The notes: generated by a model from the letters alone, not told the origin. Counted from the stretch's first letter, positions 1 through 13,161 are shown. The stretch: 64,000 bases of DNA from Calonectria ilicicola (GCA_020809705.1 CP085826.1:4030001-4094000); one strand, 5' to 3'. Made by a program: numbers and translations.

Positions 1-3000
1 AAAAGATGTTTGTGTTGTGCATGGTTGTCTTGTCCTGGCTGGCCATTGTCACGCCCTTGTCAGGTTGAGACGCGGGAAGGATGGAGCGAATACACCAGGC
101 AGTTACCACTTCTAGGCACATACAAAAATTTTAATTGAAGGAAAAATTGGAAGGCATATTATCCGTTTGATCGCTCTTGTGAAGTCAGGGGTAGTGTTGA
201 AGCGTAAAAGTAGAACCTGACGATGGTACACGCCGGTTATTCTTGAGACGGAAGCTACTGTCTGGATCTTGCCCGGTCCACGGCTAGAAAGGGGAAACAC
301 AGGGCGATGGCGTTTGGCTCATCGCCAAGAAATCGATCGCTTCTGGTTCGACAGGTGCCCGTGGCTGAACCCAATGCTTAACCCCGACGCATGGCTTGGG
401 CCGCTCGACTACGGAGAAAGGGGACTTCGGCCTCCGCGAGACAAGAAAGGCGCTGTCGATCAACGAAAGAGGAGAAGAAGAAAAAAAGGACGGGCGCACC
501 AAGGCTGAGCGAGAACCCCGGCGGCCAAGACTTCGGGTGTTGGTTTGGAACAAGGCCAAGACGGATGGTGTTTCTTCAAGGGGCGCGCGGATCCAGACCT
601 GAGTCTAGAGCAGCGCACGCAGTGCGGTGGGAACTCGGACGACAACAACGAACATCAACAATGCCCAAAAACAGTCTGGGCGAATGAAGCAGAAAAAAAC
701 GGTGGAGGCGGGAGCGCAGATAGTTCTGCTTCGTCCGTGGCGATCCCGAGGATCCAGAGTTTCGAACGAAACAAATCACTGAGCGCACTGCTCGAGGCAG
801 CCAGGTGGCTGAGCTAGCGGAGGATGTGCGGCGGTCAATCATGCAATGCACGCCGGTGAAGAGATAGAAGCCGACCAACCAAAACGCTGGACCATCTCAG
901 TTGGTTCTACTGGCTTTTCTTTTGAAGATTTCCCAGCCTTTCCGGCTTGTTGCACGGGTGGGTGCTCAGCCCACCTGCACTCGCACGCTTTTGCCCCTGC
1001 TCTAGAATAGCCCCTCCACCTACAATGTTGCAGGCGGGTGAGGCGCCCAAATTTTCTCTCTCTCCCAAGTAAGCCTGTGGTCAGAAGAAAAATTTTAACA
1101 ATAAAATAAGCAATTCCAACTAGTATTATATTGTTCGGCCTCGTGTTGATTTACATGGTGCATTTATTCTCAGGTCTCTTTTGAGCAATTCACTCTCGCG
1201 GGCAGTACCATGGCTATAGTAATAAATCTGGGTAGAACAAGTAGTCAGCGGGCAGGCCAACCAACACACAGCCCGGGTCAGGCATGTTCTTGCACGAAAT
1301 GGAGGGGGCGTGTAGGATTGCGTGCATGCGTGTATGTACGGGGCAGCCAAGGACGTGCGAGAGCCTATGCGCGCTGCTTACTGCGACTTAGGAAAGAAAA
1401 GCCGTCCATGGACAAGGATTATCGCATGAGATTGAAATACAGCCAACGAGATGAAAAGAAAAATTATGGGACGATGAGATGAGTGCCGGGGCTGGGGGCG
1501 ATGATTGAAGACTTCTTGGATAGATTGGGCAATGGCAAATGATAATGGGGGATTAACATTGGGATATGCACCATTAGTCCCTTGGTCCTTCAAAGGATTT
1601 GCTGTATCCCAACAGTCATTTGCTTCTGGAGATGAGCAGAGTCGCAGATTGATTGAGGGGACCGGTCACGAGGCCGGCCAACAACAAGTCTAACGGCAGG
1701 AAGCCGCTGCAGACCATCCCTCGCTGCTCACACTGATGTCTCATTAGCCCAACGTGGAGAGTGCGACTCTTACTGATCCTTCAGGCGTGGTGCCCCCACT
1801 TGCCGTCCTGGGTTGACATAAATCCCAGCAGCTTACAGGTTAGCACAGCGTTAGCCCGTGCTGCGAGCATGCGAGTGGTTGAGCGAAACCGAAATTACCA
1901 AAAGGGCTCGCATGCAGGGCGCCATCGTTGGGAGGGATTGAAATGCCACAGTGCCGGCGGGCGTCTAATTAATTAGACAGGTGGGCAATTGAGAAGAGAT
2001 TCGAAGCAAGGAACGAGATGTGCGAAAGCCTTTCCGACACCTTGAAAGTTGGAATCCGCGCGCCTCGACGGCAGGGCAAATGTGTGTTTCTGAAGGAGTG
2101 GGGCACAGGGGCGAAAATGGACGCTAACGCAACGTTGAACATGGGTTTGCCAAAGGCAAAAGGGAGAAGGGAAGAAAAAAAACAAAGGGCGATTGGGGGC
2201 GAGCGGGCACTGACGGGAAAGGAGGGGGGGAGGCGGAAACAAAGTTGGTGGCCAAGTGGAAACGCTGGGAAATGGGGACGCAAGGAGATGATGAGAGTGC
2301 TTGAGAGCCGGGGATGAAAGGGAGATCAAACGGCACAAGTGTCACTTTAATTTCTGTGCTGTAAATAGACCCCGGAGCCATCCGAAACTCCCAGTCTGTG
2401 AGGATAGACTTTTTTCACTACCGGCCTACGCCATCTTTGGCTTCGAGAAAAAAAGCCAAATCTGTTCACCTACCCGGTACGGTACAGCAACTGGCACAGA
2501 GCTGGTGCCCGGCTCGCTTATAGACCTTTCGGGGAGCAATCCGTAGTGTGATGGAGCCTGGGACACAATTTTTCGGGCCTTGTCCGCGTAATAATGCGGC
2601 TGCTATGGACCAGATTCTTCCTTGGCTTTCCTTGTAACCGCAACCACCGTAGCCGCCAACTTACCTGCCCTGGCACCCGGCAATGCCTTGGATCTTCTTG
2701 CCAAGAGACGGCCGCGTCGGCCACGTCTTGCTCATTCAACTAGCGACGCAACGGTGAATGAACCGCTGTGGCTCGTGCCGATGCCCATGATCGTAGATAG
2801 CACTGAGCCGGCCCCCCCTGGTAGTTGGATTTCGGTTCAAACAAAGTCATGTCCCGCCTTTAATTCATTGTCATGCTCATGTGAGCTTGGGGCGATGAGC
2901 CTGGACTTTGCACGTCTTACTCAGTTGCTTTTGGGCTAGGTCAGCGATGGGACTAGGCAAGGGTGGAAAGAGACATGGATTTAGTGGTGGGATGGGGGAG

Positions 3001-6000
3001 AAGGGCATGGACTGATGATGACATCCCGCTTGGCTTCGGCGGAAGAAAAAAAAACGACGTCGAGGCTGAATGAACCTCAAATGTAATACGACAATCGCTC
3101 AAGGCGGCCATCTCAGCTGTTTCCAGTGGCGCAGTGCGGGGGTTGGCGGCGTATGCCAGCTGGAAATGTATGCATCAATAGTGACGGTGGATTGGGTGGG
3201 TGGGTGGTGGTGTGTGCTGACAGCGGGGTGCCCCTCACACACTCACGGCCATCTTCCCGCATCCAGCATGCTACCGCCCTACCGCCCTATAGATGCAAGA
3301 TGTTGTGTTGGTTGCATCATCATTACTGGAAGATGCTGCATCCTTCTTCAATAAACTCTTCTCGAGCAGGACACCATAGCGAACACGATGCCTCCATTAA
3401 CCAAGCTGCGGCACGAGGATTACGTTGCCTCGTACTTCATCCGGGAATATGTCTGCCTTGCTTGAAAATCTAGGCCTCTAGTGAGGCATTAGTCGTAAGT
3501 TGCTGGCCCAGTTTGCGTTGCAGCGTTCCGTTGAGATGTCAGCTGTAACAAAAAAACCTACCGGCATGCATGAGAGAGCATCCATCCGACCTCAATCGAG
3601 GGCTGGACCCCGATGACGGCCGCATTAGCTGCCAATGCCCTACAGACACCCAATGGTTCTGCCTGGTGGTGCAGTTGGAAGCCATCACCGTGACCTATTC
3701 CAAGTTACATAGGGAGTGGAGGCTGGCTTTCGATGGTTTGGATCTAGCTCAACGCCGCACATGTGTCTGGTATCTACTGGACAGTTTTCCTAAAGCTCTG
3801 CATCGTCCAGCGAACGATGTATATGATCTGGAGATCCATCTTACAAGATTCCTGAGGACTGGACCCGTCAATAGGGCTCATGTCTCATATGGAGCGATGG
3901 GTCCCTATCTGCGAGCGTGCCAGTGGGCTTACAGAGGCTATTGAACAGGGGAGGGGGCATTCAAGAGAAGGCAGAAAGAAATCCTGACCACTTGCTTGAT
4001 TCGTTCAGTCACCATGATGTTTCCAATGTTCCGAGCACGCAGTTACTGAAGCCATCGGTGTGCCATTCGCGTACCATCTTGTGGTTGTGTGACTACCTGT
4101 GCGCATAAAGTGGCCTCTCTTGTTTGGACAAGTCGTTTGAGACCCAAATGTAGTGCGTGATACAACCCGGCGTTCTGAGTGTCTTGTGTGTGAGAAGGCG
4201 AGATCCATGGGAAGGTGCATGGCAACGTCAACGTTGAGACAAGCCCCAAAGCTCAAGCCAATCCCATGACTACACCACCCTCCCTCTTCTCAGGGCCCTG
4301 CGCAAGGCAACCTTAGTGAACGCCAGGCTGAAGCGCAGGGCAAGCAATAGATCAGCCCCGGCACCAGTGTCGGCACCAATCCCACCGCTGGACCCCAACA
4401 CTAGGCCCGGGGCAATCACTGCGAGCATCAGCTAACGGCAGAGGAGAGGAGTCGGGCTGTGCGCGTGAGAGGTCGACATGGTGAAATGAAGGAAGCGGTG
4501 GCCGAATGAATCTTGACCAACAGCGCAGAGCAGGCTGGCAGTTCATCACATCACGGGACCAATCGGGAAAGGGTTGTAGGGACGAGGTTGTGGCCGCAGG
4601 CTAACAAAGGAGGTGGCCAGACCGCCAGCAGCCGCTTAATTTTACTCAACAGCACGTAGTGTCAACTCGACTTACATGTCGCCACAACGAACGAAGGGAG
4701 ACAAGCTCCCGACACAAGTCAACGGCCAACGATGGCTCAGGTCGCTGGGACACGGCCATTCCATTTCCTCCTAGCGAGACAATCGGCGCCCCCTTCCGGG
4801 TCCAGACAATTCATCGAAGTTGGAACTAGTGGTTGCAATGTTTGAGCATAGCCGCGATTGTCGTAGCATCTGGAATGGGCTGGTGCTAACGGATGTAGCG
4901 AGCCGTGCACATCATGATGGATGTTCCCCCAGATGAATGTGAGCCCTCAGCTAACCGATGGCACGCGAGTGCGGCCTAGTAAGCTAGCAGACGGGTGAGC
5001 AGCAGGGTTTCCACGCTGCACAAGCAGCTCCGAGCGGGGCCCGGGAAAAGAAGGGAAAAGGCGGGTAAATGCTGTGTAAGGCTTGCTCTGGCGACGAGGC
5101 CAGCAACCTCGCTGCTCTTTGTTGGCTCGTTGAATTGCCGAGTCGTTACCTGGGTACCGAGTTGGTAAGGTGTGGCCACTGCCATGAGGCCGGGCCAAAG
5201 CCCCGATGAAAATCATTGCGTCTGGAGTCGTAGCTCGAAATTGACCTGGCCAGGTCTGGAGTGGGAGCTACAGTCCTTGCGCATGTGCGATGGAGGGACT
5301 ACTACGCAGTTGGCTGCAAGTCGACTGCAGGTACTGAAGTGTGAGTGGGCGGGCGACTCTTGTGGCTCCCATGTCGGCATTGACCAACCATGGGGCTCGG
5401 ACGGGGGGGAGGGCTTGGTGGCCAGGCGGGACAATCCCCCCAGGACTCAGGGAGCATTTCGTCCCAGATGACAATGGACCAGTCGACGCTGGGGTGATCC
5501 GTCCTTGTTGCCAGGCACACAGGGGTAGACTAGTGGGGGGAGGAGATGTTTTGTGGGACCTTGAGCATGTGTGGACAGGGGTGTCTTATGGCTTCAAGTA
5601 GCGCTGGCATGCTGCAACGGGGCGTGCTCAATTTCCCCATGCCGGGGTAGGGACTGTCCGTTGAGAATCGGGGGCAGAACAAAGAGGCGTTTTTTGGGTG
5701 GTTATTTTGGGGGCTTTGGGCTACGGGTGATGGGTGTCAGTGAGATGGTTGTGTGCGTGTGTATGTATGTATGTATGTGTCTTAGGCTGTCAGGCTGTAT
5801 GCCGCCGGCTGTGGAATGCTATGATGCGCACACCTGTTGAGGTGATGGAGCGAAGCCGGTGATGGACGACACAGATAGCCAGCAAGAGATCGGAAAATTG
5901 CGAACCAAGGCCAGGCAAAGCGAGGCCCGACTAGAGTCAGATTTCTCCATGTCTTCTGTCCATGGGCATGCTTGACTCGGCTCATTCTCCTTTCGCTTCC

Positions 6001-6229
6001 ACCAAGCCACGCCCCTCTTTCCATCGCCGCACCCCTCCTCCTTTCCACCTGACTGCCTCCATTCTTTGACCCTCAAGCTTTTGCCTCTCCCGGGCGCCTG
6101 CCCAATCTGGGCTAAAATCTAATCCAATCTGGGGCACGTCTAATCTCTCGCCAGTCCACACGCCCAGTGCGCCTCCGTCCTACCCCCAAGGACCCAAAGT
6201 CTACTCACATTCAGTGTCGTCCTCGCCCT
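1..6229. other. intergenic, no supportable gene
   Basis: No reading frame here has convincing family content, consistent codon bias or a splice structure. The longest candidate (3570-3944, +, 124 codons, ATG start) is unrecognised and no longer than chance frames elsewhere in the gap. A short GTAT-type microsatellite lies near 5760-5780. The right end is the promoter of the wall-protein gene. A 6-kb gene-free stretch is long for this type of genome, so poorly conserved or non-coding transcripts cannot be excluded. Confidence 0.5.
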
Positions 6230-6236
6230 TATAATA
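6230..6236 (+). promoter_or_regulatory. candidate TATA box of the GPI wall-protein gene
   Basis: TATAATA stands in a C-rich promoter, followed by a pyrimidine-rich ATG-free stretch (6240-6320) that looks like a transcription start region and early leader. Assignment rests on position and composition only. Confidence 0.45.
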
Positions 6237-6320
6237 CCCTCCCTCCTGCCCACAATCATCGAACTTTCCTTCTCTCTTCATCAACGTCTTCAATCGCTCC
6301 GTTGCACTCTATTACTTAAT

Positions 6321-6735
6321 GTAAGTCAGCTTCAACCCTTGAGCCGATCTCGAGACAAGACAACATTGCACTCCTGCCACCTCAAGCACCCTTGAACACC
6401 ATCTCTACTCTCCCCTTACACACGGAAACCCCTCATGTCACCAAATACAATACAACGCTGCGCTGGATTGTGTGTGGATTTATGCGCCTTGAGTTTCGAG
6501 TCAACTGTACTGGGTTCGGACTGTATAGTGGTAGCCACTGTCGAGCCATGCCTCGAAAAGCCTTGCCAACTGCAGCCAGGTGCCGATGGCATCTTGTTAA
6601 CAAACAACTCACGCGACAACGAGCTCAACTGAGACCATAATTTCACTACTCCAGCAACGCACACTCCTTCCTTGCACACTCCATACCAGCCCAAGACATT
6701 TTGCAAAGCACGTCGATCTGACCAAAATTTTACAG
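6321..6735 (+). other. candidate 5' UTR intron of the GPI wall-protein gene
   Basis: A consensus donor GTAAGT sits at 6321. A good acceptor ends at 6735, with CTGAC upstream as branch point and a TTTACAG end; a weaker alternative acceptor ends at 6654. All upstream ATGs of the leader fall between the donor and these acceptors, while the stretches before 6321 and after 6735 have none before the true start at 6792. This supports removal of the segment from the mature leader. Confidence 0.5.
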
Positions 6736-6791
6736 TAATACCCAGTCACTCTTTACAAACAACGAATCACCGATTCACCTTATTCTTCAAA

Positions 6792-7533
6792 ATGAAGTAC
6801 TCTGTCGCTGTCATCTCTTTCCTGGCTGCTGCCGTCGCTGCCAAGCCTGCCTTCACCAACTCCAACTGGGCCATCACTGAGGGCGTGGCCTTCACCATCA
6901 CCTACACTGGCTGCGGCTCCAAGGGCTGCACCATTGAGATGAAGAATGGCAAGTCCACTGATCTGAAGGACTACAAGACTCTCACCACCACCACCTCTGG
7001 CGGTTCTTTCACATTCACTCCTTCGGACATCCCCAGCGCCGACTACGCTTTCGAGATCACTGACAACGAGACTGGCGAGTACAACTACTCCAGCCAGTTC
7101 GCCTACTCCGGTACCGGCACTGCTGCCACCACCTCTGCCGCCGCTTCCACTTCCGCTTCTGCCTCTGCTACCAAGGCCAAGGAGACCTCTACTGAGGCTG
7201 CTTCCACCACCGCCGAGAAGACCACTCTTACCAAGGTCACCTCCTCCGCTGTTGTTTCTACTCCTGCTTCTACTCCTGCTTCGCATAACACCACCACCCC
7301 TGCTGGTACCAAGACCAAGTCTTCCTCTACCTCCAAGTCCACTGGTGCTTCCGGTATGTTATGAATCCACTTTTCGTACCATGTTCCACTCTGCTAACAA
7401 TGAAGTAGAAACCACTTCTGGCTCTTCCTCATCCTCCACTGCCTCCACTGTCCCTAACAGCGGTGCTGCCCGTCTGTCCTCTTCCATTGCCCTGATTGCT
7501 GGTGCCGTCATGGCCATGGTCTACCTTAACTAA
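6792..7533 (+). CDS. GPI-anchored Ser/Thr-rich wall protein, Kre9/Knh1-like N-terminal domain
   Basis: Predicted cell-surface protein of 228 aa from two exons (6792-7353, 7409-7533); the 55-nt intron has GTATGT, a GCTAAC branch point and TAG. The first 18 or so residues form a signal peptide (MKYSVAVISF onward, ending near AVAA). Residues about 20-115 resemble the fungal Ser-Thr-rich GPI-anchored/Kre9-Knh1 domain (NSNWAITEG at its start, then a KNG...STDLKDY stretch). A low-complexity Ser/Thr/Ala region follows, suited to O-mannosylation. The C-terminus has a small-residue site (PNSGAA) and a hydrophobic tail (IALIAGAVMAMVYLN) typical of a GPI signal. Codon use is strongly biased to C-ending codons, so high expression is likely. 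Family members sit in the wall or plasma membrane and some affect beta-1,6-glucan; the exact role here is unknown. Confidence 0.9.
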
Positions 7534-9178
7534 ATTCACGGACATGATGTAACGCGTTGAGTGAGCGCATGGGGGTGTTTGACGAGTTTTTGGCTTTGGA
7601 TTCTGTACATAAGTTTATTGGATGGCCTCTCTTCATTTTACGGTTACCCCGGGAGGCGTCTGCGGCAAGGATAAACCGGACGAGGGTCTATTGGCTTCTA
7701 TGCGTGACTCGCGCAAGTATTTAAACAACATTGGGACCTGATCGTTGGTCGCCAACTTTTCTATCAATTCTTGCCTCCCAAACTGCCTGTGCATATGTTG
7801 ACTTGTGTTCGAATATGTGTTTTGCAAATGAAATATGCAGTAAAATTCTCCACTAAATCCGTTTGTGAGAGTGATGTGCAGCGGGGCCTCCGGCTTGCCT
7901 ATTCGTCAGCGGTGTGTGTCCTTTTGCAGCACTGTTCATCCCGTGTGTAGTAGCGGGTTTGTGCTTTCGGACGGGTACCTGCTTTACTTCGCCTCACTGT
8001 GGGTGTCTTGCATTGATAAACCAGTGTATCCTGGCCTCAACAGTGGGGAACCTGAGCCAAAAATCCAACCCGGCCTGGCCACTTGGGATGGACATTAAAC
8101 GATTATCACGCCAGGATACCATACTTGACCTTGGACCGCACCCCGAGGTATCCGGCGCTATTAGTCTGCTCATCCGCTCGTTCCTCCCCCTCCGTCCCGG
8201 TCCTCAACGGCCTTCGTCACCGACGCCTCCCGAAGGGCCGAACCGCTGTCCAACAAAGGCCGGGGTGGTCGTGATTTATTGGCGTTGGTGGCGGTCAAGC
8301 AAACATGGGGCCCGAGGAAGGGTAAGAGACGGGGACGGGGAAGGGGGAGGGGGGTATTCCTTTGGTGGTGTTCCTTTCGGTCGATTGACGACGCGCGTCG
8401 GGTTGGCCATTTCCGATGAAATGAAAAGCGGAACGGCGAGCTGGGATGCGCAGTGTGCGAGAAAAACGCGATAAGCCGACGAATGCAGGAACACGGATGG
8501 CAGGTCCGGAGCCTGCCGACCGACGACGACAAGTATAATCCTGTGAAACAAAAGCATGCAAGATCCAGGTGATTCGCGGCCCCTTGGATGGGTTCCGCGA
8601 GATCTGGTATTCATCCATCCCATGCGAACATGGGACGAATCTTTTCCCCTTTCTGGCCGTCATTTCCTTGATTGAGGTGGAGAATGGCCACGTCGATCCT
8701 GGCCAGGAAGCTTGCGCGATTAGTTGTAGCGTGCACGAAGGAATGCAAAGGACAAGGTCGCAAGGTTGGGATATGATTGATTGTAGTTGCATTCTTGACT
8801 CGCTTGTGTGCTACTGCATCATGCCGCCGACCATCATTTCGGATGAGACCCATCCATCATGACCAACCTAGACAGATAGTGTGCTTTGCTCTATCATACA
8901 AAATAAGAAAACCGACCGCTAATTATAGTAATACTAATAAACCACAATGATAACAAGAACGATACCGGTAAGCGGGTAAAAGAAGAAGAAAAGTAACTTT
9001 TGTAACCAGATAGGGAATCTTTTTATACTTGCAAACATTGGAGTGTACTCTGCATTCCAAGAAAACACGGCTGGGTCGTGACAGGGGGAGCGGATGAACC
9101 AAAACGCCAAATAAACAATTAATAAAACACCTTTTTTTTGTCTTTCCTGTAATTTTTTTTTTGTGTATGTGAAATAAT
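7534..9178. other. intergenic, no supportable gene
   Basis: Convergent gap between the wall-protein gene and the 180-aa gene; it should hold both 3' UTRs. Open frames of 165-186 codons on both strands around 7914-8792 overlap one another, show no family motif and have Arg/Pro-rich content typical of GC-rich non-coding sequence. Confidence 0.5.
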
Positions 9179-9721
9179 TCACATGGGAGGGCGTTCGATG
9201 TCGGCCCAAGCACCAACACCAAAGACGTGAGAATCCTGAGGGTCGATGCTTGTGGGAGCAAAGGGCTCGCCCAGATCCATGGTCATTTCGGACACATGCG
9301 TTAAGGCTTGCTCAGGAGGAAGGGTGGTGCTCACTATGGTGCTTCGACCGCGATCATTGAGCCATAGGCGCATGTGGAGGTCGAGGCGAGGGTTGTGAAG
9401 CATGTCGTGCAGGCTCATATTGGTGGATGTGAGCTTCAGAGCGCATGCGGGGCCGGTGTTTGGCACATACACCGTGTTGGGCACGGAGCCGGAGACCGGG
9501 GTGGGGTTGATGGTTTCGGTCGTGGACGGGGCCGATGGCTCAGATGTGACATGCTCCCAATCAGCTTCGATGGTCTCGTCGGTGTCGGTAGTTGCGATCA
9601 ACATAGAATCGGTGGAAATTACGACTTCATTGATTTCATTGATCAAGGGCTTGGCTGGAAGCGTCTCCAGCTTTGGATCGCCCATGTTGGTGGTGGTTTC
9701 GATAGTGATATTGTGAGCCAT
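9179..9721 (-). CDS. uncharacterised 180-aa protein
   Basis: Single coding exon starting at an ATG in good context (TCGATGGC) and ending in TGA. The frame is open for 30 codons upstream to a splice acceptor at 9812, but the exon before it carries stops in the only compatible frame, so the start at 9721 is preferred and the upstream exon is read as 5' UTR. The protein has no signal peptide or membrane segment. It is Thr/Glu-rich in the first 100 residues (TIETTTNMGD, PSAPSTTETI) and more structured-looking in the last 80 (LHDMLHNPRLDLHMRLWLND, VFGVGAWADI). No family is recognised. Spliced leader, clean ATG context and balanced codon use argue for a real gene; function cannot be assigned. Confidence 0.6.
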   Translation of the reverse strand: MAHNITIETTTNMGDPKLETLPAKPLINEINEVVISTDSMLIATTDTDETIEADWEHVTSEPSAPSTTETINPTPVSGSVPNTVYVPNTGPACALKLTSTNMSLHDMLHNPRLDLHMRLWLNDRGRSTIVSTTLPPEQALTHVSEMTMDLGEPFAPTSIDPQDSHVFGVGAWADIERPPM

Positions 9722-9811
9722 CGATGAAGTGGTGGTGTGGGTGAAGACGGCGCCGGATAAGAGTGGGCGGCTTGTTGTGAAGACGGCGGCTGTGGATGGA
9801 GAATGTATGGC

Positions 9812-9873
9812 CTATTAATTTGTAAGTTACCATGATGGGAATAGAGATGTTAATGTGTGTGTGTGGAACTTAC
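9812..9873 (-). other. 5' UTR intron of the 180-aa gene
   Basis: A 62-nt intron with GTAAGT donor and an AATAG acceptor, located 90 nt upstream of the start codon. The frame upstream of the donor that would join in phase is closed by a TGA and has no later ATG, so the exon is non-coding. Confidence 0.55.
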
Positions 9874-10636
9874 CCAAGATGGTAGGAAGGAGTGTGGAGT
9901 TGGAGATCAAATGTGGGATGTGATGTAATCTCCAAGAGTCGTGGAAATAGAATGAAATGGGCGTACGTAGATGAATGAGATGTGGGGATGAGCGCGGGAG
10001 ATGAAGTAATGGTTGGGAAGTGCTTGATCAAGTTGCTTCTTGAACGCAAAAGGTGGTTACATCTGCTGCAGGACCAGTCGATTGCAGCCGATAAACGTGG
10101 GTGGTGGATGGGGGTGCACAAAGGCTGAGTGCGTCGCCCCAGCTTCTCGTGCTAGGTGGCGTGAGGGTTGGATGTAGATAAGGTAGTAGGTGTACAGATT
10201 GAGCAACAACAAAATCTGTTCGCAAGAGGACTGATGATGAGGAGGAGCAGCAGGGGAGGGAATCTGGGCAAGTCTTGGGGGCTAGGGGATTTTATAGATG
10301 CATCCGTCCATGCGCTTGGGGCAGAGCCGGTGACGATAGAAGGTAAGTGTGACAGCGCGGGATGTCTGCTTAAGGCTCGTATTGTGTGGCCTCGAAGGAC
10401 AATGGGCGTCGCCGACATGCGCAGAGAACAGTTGCGCCTTTGCGGTGTTGCGCGTTCAGGCGTGTGACTGCAGGCCCTCTTTGGCGGTAGGCCCTCTTGG
10501 ACTGGGGGGAAAGCCGCCGTGGTGAGTCGCACAACAGCTTGAGCCCGCCACCAAACTAGAAACAGCCGAGGATAAAGCCCAGCCCGCTGGCTCCGGATGT
10601 GTTGCCGAGCGCTTCTTGGCTGACGCCCGAAGCAGG

Positions 10637-10672
10637 TCTGGAGCATCTCTGGAGCATCTCTGGAGCATCTCT
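10637..10672. repeat. 11-nt tandem repeat, three copies
   Basis: The unit TCTGGAGCATC occurs three times without mismatch, followed by a partial fourth copy. No coding frame uses it. Confidence 0.85.
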
Positions 10673-11410
10673 AATTCGAGGCGGCACTGGCGCCCTGCGC
10701 TAGGGCAGTCATCCATAGTTTCGCGCATGCATGCTTGCGCGTGTCGATTGAGCAGTATTGCGTGTATGCGCAGACGAGGTTGCTGTCAGACCGAAGTGAT
10801 TCCAGCGCTTTTTTGCATCCCTAGGAGTCGGGAGGAAGGCAGGCGACCCGAGTCCACCTAATTCCCGGCTCCCCAGATAGGATCGACAACTTGCAGGCCC
10901 ACTATCCTAGGCCCTCTCCATTTGGGCTCGATGCTGGTGATGATAATGATGGTTTTCGCCGCACAGATCCCCTTCCTGTACTTACAACCCAGTATCCAGG
11001 CTTGTCCATTTCTAGATTGAACACCTCACACTCTTGCTCGCCTCACTTCTTGCTAGCGTTGATAGCCCCCGCAGCATCGTTAACTTCCAGCGAGCGGGTG
11101 AGGGTGGAGACTAAGACCAAGCCAACCGGAGGGAATCAGATGCACCAACTTCCTCTGCGCGTTGCCGTCCAACGAATTTGTTTACGCGTCTGTCAAGATC
11201 TCGGTGAGCTTTTTTCCTCCAAGATGTAACTAACGCGGCCATGGGGGAGAAACGTTGCACAAACTTGACCATAGAAGTAATCGTTGTATCGTCGATCCGG
11301 GTCCTACACCACCTGGTCGCTTATCCTTGACGTTCCAGGATTAATAATGCACGAGCGAGGTTGCAACTGATGTCCACCCAGCCTTAAAGCCAAAGATTAA
11401 AGCGACCACG

Positions 11411-11413
<3 letters not shown>

Positions 11414-11450
<37 letters not shown>
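11414..11450. repeat. (CA)n microsatellite
   Basis: An uninterrupted CA dinucleotide run of 37 nt, about 18.5 units. It is the longest pure dinucleotide tract in the window and should be length-polymorphic between strains. Confidence 0.95.
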
Positions 11451-11452
<2 letters not shown>

Positions 11453-13121
11453 GTGGCATGTTCCAAATCCCCTCTTTCACCGTCTCCGATGGGATGGAAA
11501 GTTGCCCAGGCACGAACCTTCAAAACTGCATGTACTGTAGACTCATTGGACCCGTTTCACATCATCCATTCAGCTGAACCAGGGTCATCAACACCCCGGC
11601 CCGGACGCAGCCAAGAATTCTGTGCGTTAGTGCTGCTCTTTGGATGCTCAAAAATTACGCGGTCTACAGGAGCTCTTGCCTTGGAAGGCTGAAGCTATTA
11701 ATAATTGGACTGTCGATTGGCTGGTCCCTACCGTGGGCGTTCTTAGAGTGCATTGGACTCTCGTTTCTCGCACACGATGCCGCGTAATGCTCGAGGCCGG
11801 CGTGATTCATCGCGATCAAAAAATAGTTACTGACATCTGGCGTAATCGTAATCGTCGATTATTGCCCTGAACGTGACCGATGATGGTGCATTCAGTCCTC
11901 CCTCCGCGTTTCAGGTTGCAACGTTGGGGGATGCTACATACTCTGCGCTTCCTATTCGCCTGTGCCTGTAAACACACGCACAAGCTCTCCCAGTCTCGCA
12001 AAACAGGGCAGCACATCCCCGAGAGAGACCGGAGAGTGCTTGTTGGAGCCGGGCCCGGGAATGATAGCTACTAAAACTGGGGGGAGAGAGATGTGGAGGG
12101 CGGAGACGCATGTGATGATGCCTCCAGCCTGGTCCTTCCTGGGGGTTGGGTGAATCGCAACGTGTGTCCCGTTTAAGATACCGAGAAACACATTGACAGG
12201 TGATAAACCAACGACTGGCTGCATATGATTGAACTTAAAGCGGGTGACAAGGCCGCGGATCCGCAATCATTCCCGTATACAGCGGGGGAGGACCTCTCGC
12301 GACACTTGTCCTTAACTTCATGTCCTGTAGATCTCTTTCGTCGGGTTGTTAATGTCGCACTAGAAGTCTTCTGCGCACAAAAGTCGTAGTCGCATCCGCG
12401 CATGCAACGAGCCAAGCACTGAGAGTCCTACCATGGCCCTAGAATTCGGGGACCTCCCCCCACTCTTGCCTAGGACTTGCGGCGCACACCTACTGTATTG
12501 TCCTGCACACACATGGCCTGACAAAAAGCTCGCCGCTGCGTCATCAAAACAGCCAAGAGCTACCTACACAGTATTTGGTAATCCATGTTTGTCAAAATGT
12601 TTCTGGTTGGCCAATGGGCCTAGGGATAAAATTTTACGAGGCAAGTGCAAGAAGGATGCGTTCTAGCTACGATGGTGTAACGGGTTGTTTAGTGACATAC
12701 ATGAGATCACCCACATGACCGAATCAAGCCAAGCCGGTACATCATTCGTGGGGGAGTCAGAGCTAAGGCCAGTCAGAGCTGGGGTCAAACAACCACGGCG
12801 GCTATTGCCCGCGCTATTCATGGTACTCCAGACGTGGTGCTCCAGACATGATGAGATCACTGTGCTGATGCTTGAGGCACACGCCAGATTGTTTATTGAG
12901 CACCTGAATGCAACCCCTTCCTCGCTAAAGCAAAGATGAGGCTGCTAGCTCCACGGCATGGGCTGACTGGCTGTCTCAATCTTGGACCATGCGAGGCAGA
13001 TTGTGACCGTATTAGATCATTGATTCCAGATTCAGCCCATTGCCACACGGCACTATGAATGATTCGGAAAGGCGGGAAACCTTTTTGCCTCCGACATTGC
13101 ATTTCCAATCTACGACCTGGG

Positions 13122-13161
13122 CTCTCTCTCTCTCTCTTTCTCTCCCTCTGTCTCCCTCTCT
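13122..13161. repeat. CT-rich low-complexity tract
   Basis: About 40 nt of almost pure pyrimidine, beginning as a (CT)n run and degenerating into CTTT/CCCT units. It lies far from any supported gene start. Confidence 0.8.

Noticed and set aside
3570..3944. 124-codon ATG frame (+) as a gene
   Set aside because: No recognised motif, no spliced context, mixed codon use, and equally long frames occur by chance in this gap.
7914..8792. Overlapping frames of 186 (+) and 165 (-) codons
   Set aside because: They overlap in opposite strands, are Arg/Pro-rich and show no family or splice support.
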